From NCBI RefSeq assembly GCF_900496975.1, contig NZ_UFQC01000041.1, positions 1 through 58,754 of the forward strand: a stretch of 58,754 bases of DNA. The letters run 5' to 3'. The stretch is from Achromobacter veterisilvae (GTDB lineage Bacteria; Pseudomonadota; Gammaproteobacteria; Burkholderiales; Burkholderiaceae_B). Below are positions 34,957-44,023 of the stretch, piece after piece (positions within the stretch are counted from its first letter, which is position 1; each line of letters starts with the position of its first letter). A program made the position numbers and the translations under genes. Below the pieces are notes generated by a model. It did not search any database. It was not told where the DNA came from and saw only the letters and a program-made list of their open reading frames with translations.

Positions 34957-35033
34957 TGGGGAGTCGCCAAGCTGGTTAAGGCACCGGATTTTGATTCCGG
35001 CATGCGAAGGTTCGAATCCTTCCTCCCCAGCCA
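34957..35033 (+). tRNA. tRNA-Gln (anticodon UUG)
   Basis: The 77-base sequence folds as a cloverleaf. The acceptor stem pairs TGGGGAG with CTCCCCA, then G and encoded CCA. The anticodon stem CCGGA/TCCGG holds the loop TTTTGAT with anticodon TTG, and the T arm contains GGTTCGAATCC. The gene starts one base after the ispE stop codon, so both may be cut from one transcript. A strong intrinsic terminator follows at 35045. Confidence 0.97.
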
Positions 35034-35044
35034 ACCGAATACAT

Positions 35045-35099
35045 AAAAAAGCTGTTGAACACGCCTGTAAGACACTGGCCCGGGTTCAGCAGCTTTTTT
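35045..35099 (+). terminator. Intrinsic terminator after tRNA-Gln
   Basis: AAAAAAGCTGTTGAAC pairs with GTTCAGCAGCTTTTTT (one G-U pair) around a 23-base loop, and the right arm ends in six T residues. The symmetrical A/T tracts mean it could act in both directions. It separates the ispE-tRNA unit from prs. Confidence 0.8.
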
Positions 35100-35173
35100 A
35101 TTTTCCGGGTCCGCTGGTGTATCACCCCCGCCTCATCTCGTCAGTGTCTTAAACGACCATCGCATCATCCATC

Positions 35174-36124
35174 ATGGCAAACGATAGCTTCATGATTTTC
35201 ACGGGCACCGCCAACACTCGGCTGGCCGTGGACGTAGTCAACCACCTCGATATGTCCCTGGGCAAGATGACCGTCGGTCGCTTCTCGGACGGCGAGGTGA
35301 TGGTCGAGATCAACGAGAACGTGCGCGGCAAGGATGTCTTCGTCCTGCAGCCCACCTGTGCGCCTACCAACGACAACCTGATGGAAATCATGGTGATGGT
35401 CGATGCGCTGCGCCGCGCTTCCGCCGGCCGCATCACCGCCGCGATTCCCTATTTCGGCTATGCCCGCCAGGACCGCCGCCCGCGCTCGGCGCGCGTGGCC
35501 ATTTCGGCGAAGGTCGTGGCCAACATGCTGCAAGTGGCCGGTGTCGACCGCGTCCTCACGATGGACCTGCACGCCGACCAGATCCAGGGTTTCTTCGACA
35601 TCCCCGTGGACAACATCTACGCGGGCCCGATCCTGCTGGGCGACATCTGGCGCCGCAACTTCTCGAACCTGGTCGTCGTGTCCCCGGACATCGGCGGCGT
35701 GGTCCGGGCCCGCGCGCTGGCCAAGCAACTGGAAGCCGACCTGGCCATCATCGACAAGCGCCGTCCGCGCGCCAACGTGTCGGAAGTGATGAACATCATC
35801 GGTGAAGTCGACGGCCGCACCTGCATCATCATGGACGACATGGTCGACACCGCCGGCACGCTGTGCAAGGCGGCCCAGGCCCTGAAGGACCGCGGCGCCG
35901 GCGCCGTCTACGCCTATTGCACGCACCCCGTGCTGTCGGGCGGCGCCATCGACCGCATCGAAGCGTCGGAACTGGACGAACTGGTCGTCACCGACACCAT
36001 TCCGCTCTCCGAGCAAGGCCAGGCCAGCGGCAAGATCCGCCAGTTGTCGTGCGCCGCGCTGCTGGGCGAGACCATCCTGCGCATTTCCAACGCGGAATCG
36101 GTCAGCTCGCTGTTCGTCGACTGA
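35174..36124 (+). CDS. prs: Ribose-phosphate pyrophosphokinase
   Basis: This 316-aa enzyme makes PRPP from ribose 5-phosphate and ATP for nucleotide, histidine and tryptophan synthesis. [52 protein letters not shown] and the [17 protein letters not shown] stretch are family signatures. The PRPP loop is [17 protein letters not shown]. Length is standard. It lies between the tRNA terminator and rplY, in the betaproteobacterial order ispE-tRNA-prs-rplY-pth. Confidence 0.97.
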   Translation: MANDSFMIFTGTANTRLAVDVVNHLDMSLGKMTVGRFSDGEVMVEINENVRGKDVFVLQPTCAPTNDNLMEIMVMVDALRRASAGRITAAIPYFGYARQDRRPRSARVAISAKVVANMLQVAGVDRVLTMDLHADQIQGFFDIPVDNIYAGPILLGDIWRRNFSNLVVVSPDIGGVVRARALAKQLEADLAIIDKRRPRANVSEVMNIIGEVDGRTCIIMDDMVDTAGTLCKAAQALKDRGAGAVYAYCTHPVLSGGAIDRIEASELDELVVTDTIPLSEQGQASGKIRQLSCAALLGETILRISNAESVSSLFVD

Positions 36125-36199
36125 AGCCCGGCTCGATCGGACGGACAGCCCGAATACTCAGTTCTTGCGCCTTGCTGGTCGCGGCAAGGCGCAACAAAC

Positions 36200-36222
36200 G
36201 CGGCGCGCGTTTTGCGCGCCGC
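36200..36222. other. Stem-loop between prs and rplY
   Basis: GCGGCGCGC and GCGCGCCGC form a perfect 9-bp stem around GTTTT. It is followed by GCATTTAA rather than a U run, so it is at most a weak terminator. It lies about 50 bases before rplY and may tune read-through from prs. Confidence 0.6.
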
Positions 36223-36270
36223 GCATTTAACCGGTGAAGTCTCTTCACCTTATTGTTTTTGGAGTCATCC

Positions 36271-36888
36271 ATGAAATTCAATGCCACTGCGCGTAGCGTC
36301 CAGGGTTCGAGTGCGAGCCGCCGCCTGCGCCGCGCGGGCCGCGTTCCCGCCATCGTTTATGGCGGTACGGCTGCCCCGCTGAACATCGAACTCGACCACA
36401 ACGAGATCTACCACGCCCTGCGCAAGGAAGAATTCCACGCGTCGATCCTGCAAATGGCGGTGGAAGGCGCGGCCAAGGAAGAACAAGTCCTGCTGCGTTC
36501 GGTTCAATGGCACGCCTACAAGCCGCAAGTCCTGCACGTGGACTTCCAGCGCGTGGACGCCAACCAGGCCCTGCACACCAAGGTCCCGTTCCACTTCGTC
36601 AACGCTGAAATCTCGCCGGCCGTGAAGCTGGGCGGCGCCATCATCAGCCACGTCCTGACCGAGCTGGAAGTGACCTGCCTGCCGGCCGCTCTGCCCCAGT
36701 TCATTGAAGTCGACCTGAAGGACCTGCTGCCTGGCGCTTCGGTCCACCTGGCCGACATCAAGCTGCCCAGGGGCGTGACCTACGTCCCCCATGGCGGTGA
36801 CGCCAACCCGCTGGTGGCTTCGGCCGTTGTCAAGGGCGGCGGCGCCGCTGCCGCCGAGGAAGGCGAAGCCGAAGCTCCGGCCGCCTAA
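36271..36888 (+). CDS. rplY: 50S ribosomal protein L25 (CTC/TL5 type)
   Basis: This 205-aa protein binds 5S rRNA. The N-terminal L25 domain starts [20 protein letters not shown] with [11 protein letters not shown], and the C-terminal TL5-type beta domain includes [20 protein letters not shown] and [13 protein letters not shown]. The Ala/Glu-rich tail is common in betaproteobacteria. The ATG at 36271 follows GGAG by six bases; an upstream in-frame ATG at 36253 is less likely. A strong terminator follows. Confidence 0.96.
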   Translation: MKFNATARSVQGSSASRRLRRAGRVPAIVYGGTAAPLNIELDHNEIYHALRKEEFHASILQMAVEGAAKEEQVLLRSVQWHAYKPQVLHVDFQRVDANQALHTKVPFHFVNAEISPAVKLGGAIISHVLTELEVTCLPAALPQFIEVDLKDLLPGASVHLADIKLPRGVTYVPHGGDANPLVASAVVKGGGAAAAEEGEAEAPAA

Positions 36889-36930
36889 GTCTGCCGCGGG
36901 CCCATGGGTCCGCTGGCGGCTTGAGCCCGA

Positions 36931-36966
36931 AACCCTGCGTGTGCATTTGCATGCGCAGGGTTTTTT
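36931..36966 (+). terminator. Intrinsic terminator after rplY
   Basis: ACCCTGCGTGTGCA and TGCATGCGCAGGGT form a stem with two G-U/mismatch positions and a two-base loop, followed by a run of six T residues. It ends transcription of rplY and sits 20 bases before the pth start codon, so pth needs its own promoter or read-through. Confidence 0.85.
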
Positions 36967-36985
36967 GGTTTAAACACCCCCCATC

Positions 36986-37582
36986 ATGTCTACTCCCATA
37001 CGCCTCATCGTGGGACTGGGTAATCCAGGTCCCGACTACGAAACCACCCGGCACAACGCCGGCTTCTGGCTGGCCGACCATCTGGCGGACGATCTGCGCG
37101 CGGCTTTCGCGCTGGAGAAGTCCTTTTTCGGCATGGTGGCCAAGGCCCGCCTGGGCGCGGACAACGTCCTGCTGCTCAAGCCCACCACCTACATGAACCG
37201 GTCCGGCCAGGCGGTCGGCGCGCTGGTCCGCTTCTACAAGCTGGCGCCGGAGGAGGTGCTGGTGCTGCACGACGAACTGGACCTGATGCCCGGGCAGGTG
37301 AAGCTGAAGCAGGGGGGCGGCCATGCCGGCCACAACGGCTTGAAGGACATCCAGGCCGCGCTGGGCAGCCCCAACTTCTGGCGCCTGCGCATCGGCATCG
37401 GCCATCCGCGCACGCTGGGCCTGGCGCAGCAGGTGGCGGACTTCGTCCTGCACCCGCCGCGCCGCGAAGAACAGAAACAGATCGAAGCCGTCATCGACCG
37501 CTGCCGCGCCGTCGTGCCCGCCATGCTGGCCGGCGATTTCCCGCTGGCGACCCGCCAGCTCCATAGCGGCAACGACGCCTGA
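36986..37582 (+). CDS. pth: Peptidyl-tRNA hydrolase
   Basis: This 198-aa enzyme frees tRNA from peptidyl-tRNAs dropped by ribosomes. [20 protein letters not shown] carries the catalytic His, [13 protein letters not shown] the substrate Asn, [11 protein letters not shown] the catalytic Asp, and [13 protein letters not shown] the second signature. Its stop codon overlaps the next start by one base (TGATG), coupling it to a membrane protease-like gene. Confidence 0.97.
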   Translation: MSTPIRLIVGLGNPGPDYETTRHNAGFWLADHLADDLRAAFALEKSFFGMVAKARLGADNVLLLKPTTYMNRSGQAVGALVRFYKLAPEEVLVLHDELDLMPGQVKLKQGGGHAGHNGLKDIQAALGSPNFWRLRIGIGHPRTLGLAQQVADFVLHPPRREEQKQIEAVIDRCRAVVPAMLAGDFPLATRQLHSGNDA

Positions 37583-38367
37583 TGAGCGAGACCGGCGACC
37601 GGGCCGCCGCGCCGCGCGGCAAGATGCGCTTCCGCAGCGAAGTCGCGGATTTCTGGCGGTTCCTGCGTCAGCCGCACCCGGTCGCGCGCCTGCCCGGACG
37701 CGCGGCCGGCAGCGGGCTGCTGGCGGACTGGTGGCCGGGCATCTCGCCGGGTCGCCTCCTGGCCTGGGCCGCGCTGCTGTGGGCCGTGAACCTTTTCGCG
37801 CTGGGGCCGGTGGCGGTGGCCGCCGCCGGGCTGGGCGGCGTCACGCACCGGCTCGACCCCACGAACATCCCGTGGCTGACCGCCGTGATATGGGCGCCGC
37901 TGGTCGAGGAGATGCTGTTCCGCTACGGCTTGCGCCGTCCGAAACAGGCCTTGTGGCTGATCCCTGCGATGCTGCCCGTGGTGCTGTGGGGCCCCAAGGT
38001 CTGGACAGGCCTCCTGCTGGCCGCGTTCGTGATCCTGGCGTGCTGGGGCGCGCGCCAGCGCCCCGAGCCCCTCAAGGCCTGGGACACGACCTGGCGCCGC
38101 TACTACCTGAAGCACTTCGGCCTGGTGTTCCACCTGGTCGCGCTGGCCTTCGCCGCCGTGCACCTGACCAACTTCGTGTACGCCAGGACGCCTTACTGGC
38201 TGCTGCCCCTGCTGGTGCTGCCGCAATGGCTGACCGGCCTGACGCTGGGCTGGATGCGCATACGGCGCGGCATCGGCGCGGCGATGCTCCTGCATTCGGT
38301 CTTCAACGCCGGCCCCATTTTGATGATCTGGCTCGTCATGCGCCTGGCCCCCACCGCCGCGAGCTAA
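37582..38367 (+). CDS. CPBP-family intramembrane metalloprotease
   Basis: This 261-aa membrane protein has about six hydrophobic segments and the CPBP (Abi) motifs: E109-E110 and R114 in APLVEEMLFRYGLR, the second-motif histidine in FAAVHLTNF, and the third-motif HSVFNAG. The family includes Rce1-type prenyl-protein proteases and bacteriocin-immunity proteins; bacterial targets are mostly unknown. The start overlaps the pth stop by one base. The co-translation with pth shows no obvious functional link. Confidence 0.85.
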   Translation: MSETGDRAAAPRGKMRFRSEVADFWRFLRQPHPVARLPGRAAGSGLLADWWPGISPGRLLAWAALLWAVNLFALGPVAVAAAGLGGVTHRLDPTNIPWLTAVIWAPLVEEMLFRYGLRRPKQALWLIPAMLPVVLWGPKVWTGLLLAAFVILACWGARQRPEPLKAWDTTWRRYYLKHFGLVFHLVALAFAAVHLTNFVYARTPYWLLPLLVLPQWLTGLTLGWMRIRRGIGAAMLLHSVFNAGPILMIWLVMRLAPTAAS

Positions 38368-38464
38368 TGGGGCCGCAAGCCCCGCCGTTTCCGGAAAACC
38401 CATTCCGGCGGGCGGGGTAAACTAGAACGTTAACGATCAATACCGTAATTACCACAGGATTCCC

Positions 38465-39556
38465 ATGGCTCTGCAATGCGGCATCGTCGGCCTGCCCAAC
38501 GTCGGCAAATCGACACTCTTCAACGCTCTGACCCGCGCCGGCATCGCCGCCGAGAACTACCCGTTCTGCACCATCGAGCCCAACGTCGGCGTGGTGGAAG
38601 TGCCGGATCCGCGGTTGCAGAAGCTGGCTGAAATCGTCAAGCCCGAGCGCATCCTGTCCGCCACCGTCGAATTCGTCGACATCGCGGGTCTGGTCGCCGG
38701 CGCAAGCAAAGGCGAAGGCCTGGGCAACCAGTTCCTCTCGCACATCCGCGAAACCGACGCCATCGTCAACGTGGTGCGCTGCTTCGAAGACCCCAACGTC
38801 ATCCACGTGGCCGGCAAGGTCGACCCCATCGCCGACATCGAAGTCATCGAGACCGAACTGGCCCTGGCCGACCTGCAGACCGCCGAAAAGGCCCTGCAGC
38901 GCCACCAGAAGACCGCGCGCTCCGGCGACAAGGAATCGCAGCGCATCGTCGCCGTGCTGGAAAAATGCGTGGCCCAGTTGAACGAAGCCAGGCCGATCCG
39001 CGCGCTGGACCTGTCGACCGAAGAAAAGGCCGACATCGCCCAACTGTGCTTCATCACCGCCAAGCGCGCCATGTACGTGGGCAACGTCGCCGACGACGGC
39101 TTCACCAATAACCCGCTGCTCGACCGCCTGACCGAATTCGCCGCCGCCCGCAACGCGCCCGTGGTCGCCATCTGCGCCGCCATCGAATCCGAGATCGTCG
39201 ACCTGGACGACGCCGACCGCCAGGCCTTCCTGTCGGACATGGGCATGGAAGAACCGGGCCTGAACCGGCTGATCCGCGCCGCCTTCAAGCTGCTGGGCCT
39301 GCAAACCTACTTCACCGCCGGCGTGAAGGAAGTGCGCGCCTGGACCGTGCCGATCGGCGCCACCGCTCCGCAAGCCGCGGGCGTCATCCACACCGACTTC
39401 GAACGCGGCTTCATCCGCGCGCAGACCATCGCCTACGAAGACTTCATCGCCTACAAGGGCGAACAGGGCGCCAAGGAAGCGGGCAAGATGCGCGCCGAAG
39501 GCAAGGAATACATCGTGCAGGATGGCGATGTGATGAACTTCTTGTTCAACGTCTGA
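38465..39556 (+). CDS. ychF: Redox-responsive ribosome-binding ATPase YchF (OLA1 type)
   Basis: This 363-aa Obg-family P-loop protein has [18 protein letters not shown] (Walker A), [20 protein letters not shown] (G3), an NVAD/AAIE region in place of the GTPase NKxD motif, which explains its preference for ATP, and a C-terminal TGS domain ending in [16 protein letters not shown]. It binds ribosomes and affects oxidative-stress responses. Length is typical. An inverted repeat with a perfect 11-bp stem follows the gene. Confidence 0.96.
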   Translation: MALQCGIVGLPNVGKSTLFNALTRAGIAAENYPFCTIEPNVGVVEVPDPRLQKLAEIVKPERILSATVEFVDIAGLVAGASKGEGLGNQFLSHIRETDAIVNVVRCFEDPNVIHVAGKVDPIADIEVIETELALADLQTAEKALQRHQKTARSGDKESQRIVAVLEKCVAQLNEARPIRALDLSTEEKADIAQLCFITAKRAMYVGNVADDGFTNNPLLDRLTEFAAARNAPVVAICAAIESEIVDLDDADRQAFLSDMGMEEPGLNRLIRAAFKLLGLQTYFTAGVKEVRAWTVPIGATAPQAAGVIHTDFERGFIRAQTIAYEDFIAYKGEQGAKEAGKMRAEGKEYIVQDGDVMNFLFNV

Positions 39557-39593
39557 CGCCCCTTCCGATCCCGGGAACACCCAGCAGCCCAGC

Positions 39594-39618
39594 CCGGCCT
39601 GTCGAACCGACAGGCCGG
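39594..39618. terminator. Perfect 11-bp hairpin between convergent ychF and RraA-like gene
   Basis: CCGGCCTGTCG-AAC-CGACAGGCCGG has no mismatch and a three-base loop. It lies 38 bases past the ychF stop and 22 bases past the stop of the gene on the other strand. It lacks a T tract, so bidirectional termination would depend on stem strength or on Rho. Confidence 0.65.
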
Positions 39619-39639
39619 CGGCGCATACCGTCTGCGGCC

Positions 39640-40272
39640 CTACCGCAGGCCGAGCCTGTGCAGGGTGTCCGTCAACCCCAGTAACTCGGTCGTGAAGACG
39701 CCCTGTTCGATCGCCTTGCGTTGCCCGGCTTCCTTTTCCTCGCGCGCCAGGCTCCGCGATACGGTTTCTTCAAGCTCGGCCTGGGGGATCACGGCAACCC
39801 CGTCGCGGTCGCCCACGATGTAGTCGCCGGGGTGGATGAGCGCATCGCCTATCGTGACCGGCACGTTGATCCGGCCCGGCTGGAACTTGCCGGTGCCCTT
39901 GATCGACAGGCCGCGGCAGAACACCGGGAAGCCCAGCTCGATGATCAGGTTCGCATCGCGCACGCAGCCGTTGATCACCAGGCCGGCGATGCCGACCTGC
40001 ATGGCCTGCAGCGTGAGCACGTCGCCCCAGGGGCCGGCCTCCATGAACGCCTTGGCGTCGACCACGAGCACATCTCCGGGGCGCGCTTTCTGGACGGCAT
40101 AGTGCAGCATGAGATTGTCGGCGGGTCGGCAGTCGACGGTGAAGGCCGGGCCCGCCAGGCGCGTCGCCGGGTCGATGGGTTTGATGCCGTGGTCCAGCGC
40201 GCCTTTGGCGCCCTGGGCTTCGTAGACGGTGGCCGCGCCCAGTTGGCGCAGCGTGGCAAGCAGATCGGTCAT
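39640..40272 (-). CDS. RraA-family aldolase/decarboxylase-like protein (first)
   Basis: This 210-aa protein belongs to the RraA/HMG aldolase family (4-hydroxy-4-methyl-2-oxoglutarate and 4-carboxy-4-hydroxy-2-oxoadipate aldolases, also oxaloacetate decarboxylases). The active-site phrases are GDVLVVDAKAF, AGPWGDVLTLQA and GLVINGCVRDANLI, followed by HPGDYIVGDRDGVAVIPQ. These metal enzymes cleave C4-hydroxylated 2-oxo-diacids to pyruvate plus a partner. It starts one base after the Bug receptor stop, so the two are co-translated. A role in dicarboxylate or aromatic catabolism is likely; RNase E inhibition is less so. Confidence 0.85.
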   Translation of the reverse strand: MTDLLATLRQLGAATVYEAQGAKGALDHGIKPIDPATRLAGPAFTVDCRPADNLMLHYAVQKARPGDVLVVDAKAFMEAGPWGDVLTLQAMQVGIAGLVINGCVRDANLIIELGFPVFCRGLSIKGTGKFQPGRINVPVTIGDALIHPGDYIVGDRDGVAVIPQAELEETVSRSLAREEKEAGQRKAIEQGVFTTELLGLTDTLHRLGLR

Positions 40273-40273
40273 C

Positions 40274-41251
40274 TCAGTCGACCTTTGCGCCAGTGCGTTT
40301 GACCAGGGATTCCCAGTAGGGCAGTTCCTTGGCGATGAAGCTTGCGAACTGTTCGGGTGTGCCGGTCACGTCGTCGGAACCCATTTCGTCCAGATTTTTG
40401 GCCACCGCCGGGCTCTTCAGCGTTTTGACCAGGCCTTGGTTAAGGCGTTGAACCAGGGCCGGGGGCGTCTGCGCGGGGGCGAAGATGCCGTACCAGTTTT
40501 CGATCACGAATTTTGCGTGGCCGAGTTCTTTCATGGTGGGCACGTCCGGCAGGCTCTTGGAGCGGGTTTCTCCGGTTGTGGCCAGTGCGCGGAGGCGGCC
40601 CGAGCCGAGCTGCGGGGCGATGGCGGTGGTGGTTTCAAAGGCCACGGGCACCTGCCCGGCTATCACGTCGGCCAGCGCCGGCCCTTGTCCCCGGTAGGGG
40701 ATGTGCGTCATGTCCAGCTTCATGTCCAGTTTGAGCATTTCGCCCATCAGGTGCTGCGGGCTGCCGCTGCCGCCCGAGGCGAAGTTGAATTCGCCAGGTT
40801 TGTTCCGGATCAGCGTGAAGAGTTCGTTGGCGGTCTTGGCCGGCACCGAGGCATTGACGTAGAGCACCAGCGGGACGGCGGCTACTTCGGCGACCGGCGC
40901 CAGCGCGCTGACCGGGTCGTTGCGCAGTTTGTACAGATTCCGGTTGATCACGACGCCGGTATTGTTGCCCAGCAGCAGCGTGCAGCCGTCTGGCGCCGCG
41001 GTGGTCACATACTGGGTCCCGATGTTGCTGCTGGCGCCGCCCTTGTTTTCCACGATGACGTTGGTGCCCAATTCGTCGGCCAGGCCGGGCGCGATCAGGC
41101 GCGCCAGGATGTCGGTCGTGCCTCCGGGAGGGTAGGGCGAGATGATCTTCACGAGCTGGCAGGGATACGGCTCCTGCGCCAGCGCCGGGGCGGCGAGGGC
41201 GGCCGCCGCCAGGCCGAGGGCTCCGGCAGTCACAAAACGGGTAATCGACAT
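40274..41251 (-). CDS. Bug/TctC-family periplasmic solute-binding protein (first)
   Basis: This receptor of about 325 aa has a Sec signal peptide (MSITRFVTAGALGLAAAALA, cleavage near ALAQE) and the Bug fold: VKIISPYPPGGTTDILARLI, VENKGGASSNIGTQYV and MTHIPYRGQGPALADVIAGQ. Bug proteins bind carboxylates or amides in the periplasm, and many have no TctAB membrane partner nearby, as here. AAGGAG suits the second of two adjacent ATGs (41251); the first is 41254. It is sandwiched between two RraA-like genes, pointing to a polycarboxylate ligand. Confidence 0.92.
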   Translation of the reverse strand: MSITRFVTAGALGLAAAALAAPALAQEPYPCQLVKIISPYPPGGTTDILARLIAPGLADELGTNVIVENKGGASSNIGTQYVTTAAPDGCTLLLGNNTGVVINRNLYKLRNDPVSALAPVAEVAAVPLVLYVNASVPAKTANELFTLIRNKPGEFNFASGGSGSPQHLMGEMLKLDMKLDMTHIPYRGQGPALADVIAGQVPVAFETTTAIAPQLGSGRLRALATTGETRSKSLPDVPTMKELGHAKFVIENWYGIFAPAQTPPALVQRLNQGLVKTLKSPAVAKNLDEMGSDDVTGTPEQFASFIAKELPYWESLVKRTGAKVD

Positions 41252-41293
41252 CATGTCTCCTTGGATTATGTAGTTGTTGTCGGCGCCTGAAGA

Positions 41294-42019
41294 TCAGGAT
41301 CGGTCCATCAGCCTGTCCGGCGAGCGCTGCAGCGTGTGGTAGCCGAATTTCTTGCGCGCCTCGGCCAGCGGCATGCCGTTCAGGGCGGCATCCAATATCC
41401 TGGTTTCCAGGGCGTGCGTTTCCAGGGCCTTGCCAAGGACCTCCTGCATGCGGGCCTGCGGCACCACCACCACACCGTCGGCGTCGCCGATCACGAGGTC
41501 TCCAGGACACACCCGCACGTCGCCCAGGCTCACGGGCTCTTCGTATGCCTGCACTTGCACCCGATCCTTGCCGGTGCGCATAAAGGCGCCGCAGGCATAC
41601 AGGGGATAGCCGGCCTCATCGGCTTCGGCGGTGTCGCGGCACACGCCATGCACGACGGTGCCGGCGATGTTCTTGTGCGCGGCCAGGCGGCTGAGAATTC
41701 CGCCCCATACCGTGCAGTCCGTCCTGCCGCCGTTGTCCAGCACGGCGACGGTGCCGGGAGCAAGCCGGTCGATGAAGTCGCCCACGGTTCCGGGCTGGGC
41801 GTGGTCTATCGGCGCGAAGCGGACGGTATAGGCGCGGCCGAAGAGCTTGGCCGGCCCTGCGACGGGCCGGATGCCTGGCGCGCTGCCGGGCAGGTTGAAG
41901 TAGTCGAGGGCGTCGGATACTTCGGCGGTGGAAAGCCCGCGGCTCAGGCGCAGCCATTCGGGTTCGTTCATATCGGGAATCAACAGGGTCTCCAGGTTCC
42001 GGCGCAGGAATGCGTGCAT
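41294..42019 (-). CDS. RraA-family protein (second)
   Basis: This 241-aa RraA/HMG-aldolase relative is longer at both ends than the first copy at 39640 and only distantly similar to it. Key phrases are GRAYTVRFAPIDHAQPG, VAVLDNGGRTDCTVWGGILS, GTVVHGVCRDTAEADEAG and CPGDLVIGDADGVVVVPQ. The Arg-Asp pair (CRDT) matches the aldolase active site. It is the promoter-proximal gene of the three-gene minus-strand unit, divergent from a LysR gene. The ATG at 42019 may be replaced by a downstream Met (start MNEPEWL). Substrate unknown. Confidence 0.82.
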   Translation of the reverse strand: MHAFLRRNLETLLIPDMNEPEWLRLSRGLSTAEVSDALDYFNLPGSAPGIRPVAGPAKLFGRAYTVRFAPIDHAQPGTVGDFIDRLAPGTVAVLDNGGRTDCTVWGGILSRLAAHKNIAGTVVHGVCRDTAEADEAGYPLYACGAFMRTGKDRVQVQAYEEPVSLGDVRVCPGDLVIGDADGVVVVPQARMQEVLGKALETHALETRILDAALNGMPLAEARKKFGYHTLQRSPDRLMDRS

Positions 42020-42066
42020 GTGATCCCATGTTCAGCTAATGAAAAGTGGAAAGCAATCAAGCATTT

Positions 42067-42082
42067 TTGAGCGTAAGATCAA
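42067..42082. promoter_or_regulatory. Dyad between the RraA unit and its LysR gene
   Basis: TTGA-N8-TCAA lies in the 68-base divergent gap, five bases before the LysR start codon. It could be part of a LysR binding region, but a four-base dyad can arise by chance. Confidence 0.25.
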
Positions 42083-42087
42083 TTTCC

Positions 42088-43020
42088 ATGAACCTGAAAT
42101 CCCTGCAATTCTTTTGCGAAGTGGTCGAGACCCGCAACGCCAATCTGGCGGCGCAGCGCTTGCATGTGGTGCCCACGGCGGTCAGCATGCAGCTTGGGCA
42201 ACTGGAGGCCATGCTGGGCGCGAAAGTGTTCGACCGTTCGACGCGGCCCATGACGCTGACGCCGCTGGGGCGCTTCATCTATCCCAAGGCCAAGGCGCTG
42301 CTGGCCGATGCCCAGCGCCTTTTCGACGAAGCCCAGGACATGGCCTCGGGCCATTTCGGCTGGCTCAGCATCGGGTTCACGCGTTCGACTATTTTTTCGG
42401 TGCTGCCCGATGCGGTGCGCCGGATGAAGGTGGACCTGCCCAAGGTGCGCATCGACCTGACCGAGATCCTCAGCGAACATCAGGGGCAGGCCTTGCGCAG
42501 CGGGCTCATCCACGTCGGCCTGTCGCGCGCCATGGGGCCGCGCGCCGAAGAGGACGACCTGGATTATTTCCCGCTGTTCGATGATGCGTTGGTTGCGGCG
42601 GTGCCTTCCGCGGGGGCGTTTTCAAAGCGCAAGCGCCTTACGCCCGGCGATCTGGCCGGCATGCCTTTCATCAGCTATCCGAAGGATCCGGAAAGCAGCT
42701 TTGCCCGCTCCACCATCCAGGCGCTGGAGCAGGCCGGCGCCAGGGTGCGCGTGGGATACGAGGCGAAGGAGATTCACACCGCGCTGGGCCTGGTCGCCGC
42801 CGGCCTGGGGTATGCGCTGGTCGGCAGGTCGGTTGCCGACGACAGCCGCAGCGATATCCTGTTTCTACCCGTCCAGGGCCTGACGGCGACGGCCCAGGTC
42901 TACGCGGTGCGCGCCAAAGGCGTCTCGCACCGCCTGGCCGACGATTTCATGAAGATCATCGTGGAGCAATCGGGCGCGCGGGACCGGGCCGGGGCAACCC
43001 GGTCCGCTATTGCGGGGTAA
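42088..43020 (+). CDS. LysR-family regulator, divergent from the RraA-Bug unit
   Basis: This 310-aa LysR protein begins MNLKSLQFFCEVVETRNANL, with the recognition helix in AAQRLHVVPTAVSMQLGQLE and a substrate domain from about residue 90 (GWLSIGFTRST). The ATG at 42088 matches the family; an upstream frame from 42046 would add an atypical tail. It is probably the activator of the divergent genes at 39640-42019. Its 3' end overlaps that of the convergent Bug gene by 14 bases. Confidence 0.9.
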   Translation: MNLKSLQFFCEVVETRNANLAAQRLHVVPTAVSMQLGQLEAMLGAKVFDRSTRPMTLTPLGRFIYPKAKALLADAQRLFDEAQDMASGHFGWLSIGFTRSTIFSVLPDAVRRMKVDLPKVRIDLTEILSEHQGQALRSGLIHVGLSRAMGPRAEEDDLDYFPLFDDALVAAVPSAGAFSKRKRLTPGDLAGMPFISYPKDPESSFARSTIQALEQAGARVRVGYEAKEIHTALGLVAAGLGYALVGRSVADDSRSDILFLPVQGLTATAQVYAVRAKGVSHRLADDFMKIIVEQSGARDRAGATRSAIAG

Positions 43021-44023
43021 TACCCGCCGCCGTCACGATACCCCGCCATTTCTCGCCTTCGGCCGCGTTGAACCGGGCGAAGGCCTCGGGCGTGGATCCG
43101 ACGGGCTTGGCGCCCATGGAGGCGTACTGGCTGATCACGTTCGGCTGGCGCAATGCCATCGCCGCGTGTTCCGCGAGCTTGGCGGCGATGGCCGGCGGCG
43201 TGCCCTTGGGGGCCCACAGGCCGTACCAGGTGCTGATGTCGAAGCCGGGGAAACCCGATTCGGCCATGGTCGGCACATCCGGGAATTCCGCCACCCGCCG
43301 CGCGACCGTGACCGCCACCGCGCGCAGCTTGCCCGATTTGATGAATGGGGTGGCCGATGGCATCGAGTCGAACATGAATTGGATCTGTCCGCCGACGAGG
43401 TCCGTCAGCGCCGGCGCGCTGCCCTTGTAGGGTACGTGCTGCATTGGCAAGCCGGTGCGCGCCTTGAAGGATTCTCCGGCAAGCTGCTGGGCCGAGGCGC
43501 TGCCGGCCGAGCCGAAATTCAATGGCTGGGCTTTCCCCAGCGCCACCAGGTCCTGCGGGGTTTTCACGGGGCTGGTCTGCGGCACCACCAGCACCAGCGG
43601 TACATCGGCTAGCTGCGTGATCGGCGTGAAGTCCTTGAACGCGTCATACCGCATGGAACGATAGATATACGGATTGATGACGTGGAGCGATGCGTTCGCC
43701 AGGAAGGTATAGCCGTCCGGCGCGGCGCGGGCCACCAGGTCCGCGCCTATCATGCCGCTGGCGCCGGGTTTGTTGTCGACGATGATGTTCTGGCCGATGG
43801 TCTTGGACATCTCGGCCGCGACCAACCGGGAGACGATGTCGGTGGGGCCGCCCGGAGGGTAGGGCACCACCATCGTGATCGGACGGTTGGGATAGTCGTC
43901 CGCGGCGCAGGCGGGAGCGATGGCCAGCGCGCCAGTGCATGCGACGGCCAGGGCAAGCGCCGCGCGCAGATTCAGGATGTTGCGTCTCGTGCTGCTGCCG
44001 CGATGGGCGGTAATGGATTGCAT
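43007..44023 (-). CDS. Bug/TctC-family periplasmic solute-binding protein (second)
   Basis: This 338-aa Bug receptor has a long n-region and a Sec signal (LRAALALAVACTGALAIAPACA, shown here only as the hydrophobic run near residues 19-40). ITMVVPYPPGGPTDIVSRLV, VDNKPGASGMIGADLVARAA and MQHVPYKGSAPALTDLVGGQ define the family. GGAG lies eight bases before the ATG. The start lies inside the oxidoreductase gene, overlapping its end by 52 bases, so translation is coupled to a CoA-transferase/oxidoreductase pair. A carboxylate ligand destined for CoA activation is likely. Confidence 0.92.
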   Translation of the reverse strand: MQSITAHRGSSTRRNILNLRAALALAVACTGALAIAPACAADDYPNRPITMVVPYPPGGPTDIVSRLVAAEMSKTIGQNIIVDNKPGASGMIGADLVARAAPDGYTFLANASLHVINPYIYRSMRYDAFKDFTPITQLADVPLVLVVPQTSPVKTPQDLVALGKAQPLNFGSAGSASAQQLAGESFKARTGLPMQHVPYKGSAPALTDLVGGQIQFMFDSMPSATPFIKSGKLRAVAVTVARRVAEFPDVPTMAESGFPGFDISTWYGLWAPKGTPPAIAAKLAEHAAMALRQPNVISQYASMGAKPVGSTPEAFARFNAAEGEKWRGIVTAAGITPQ

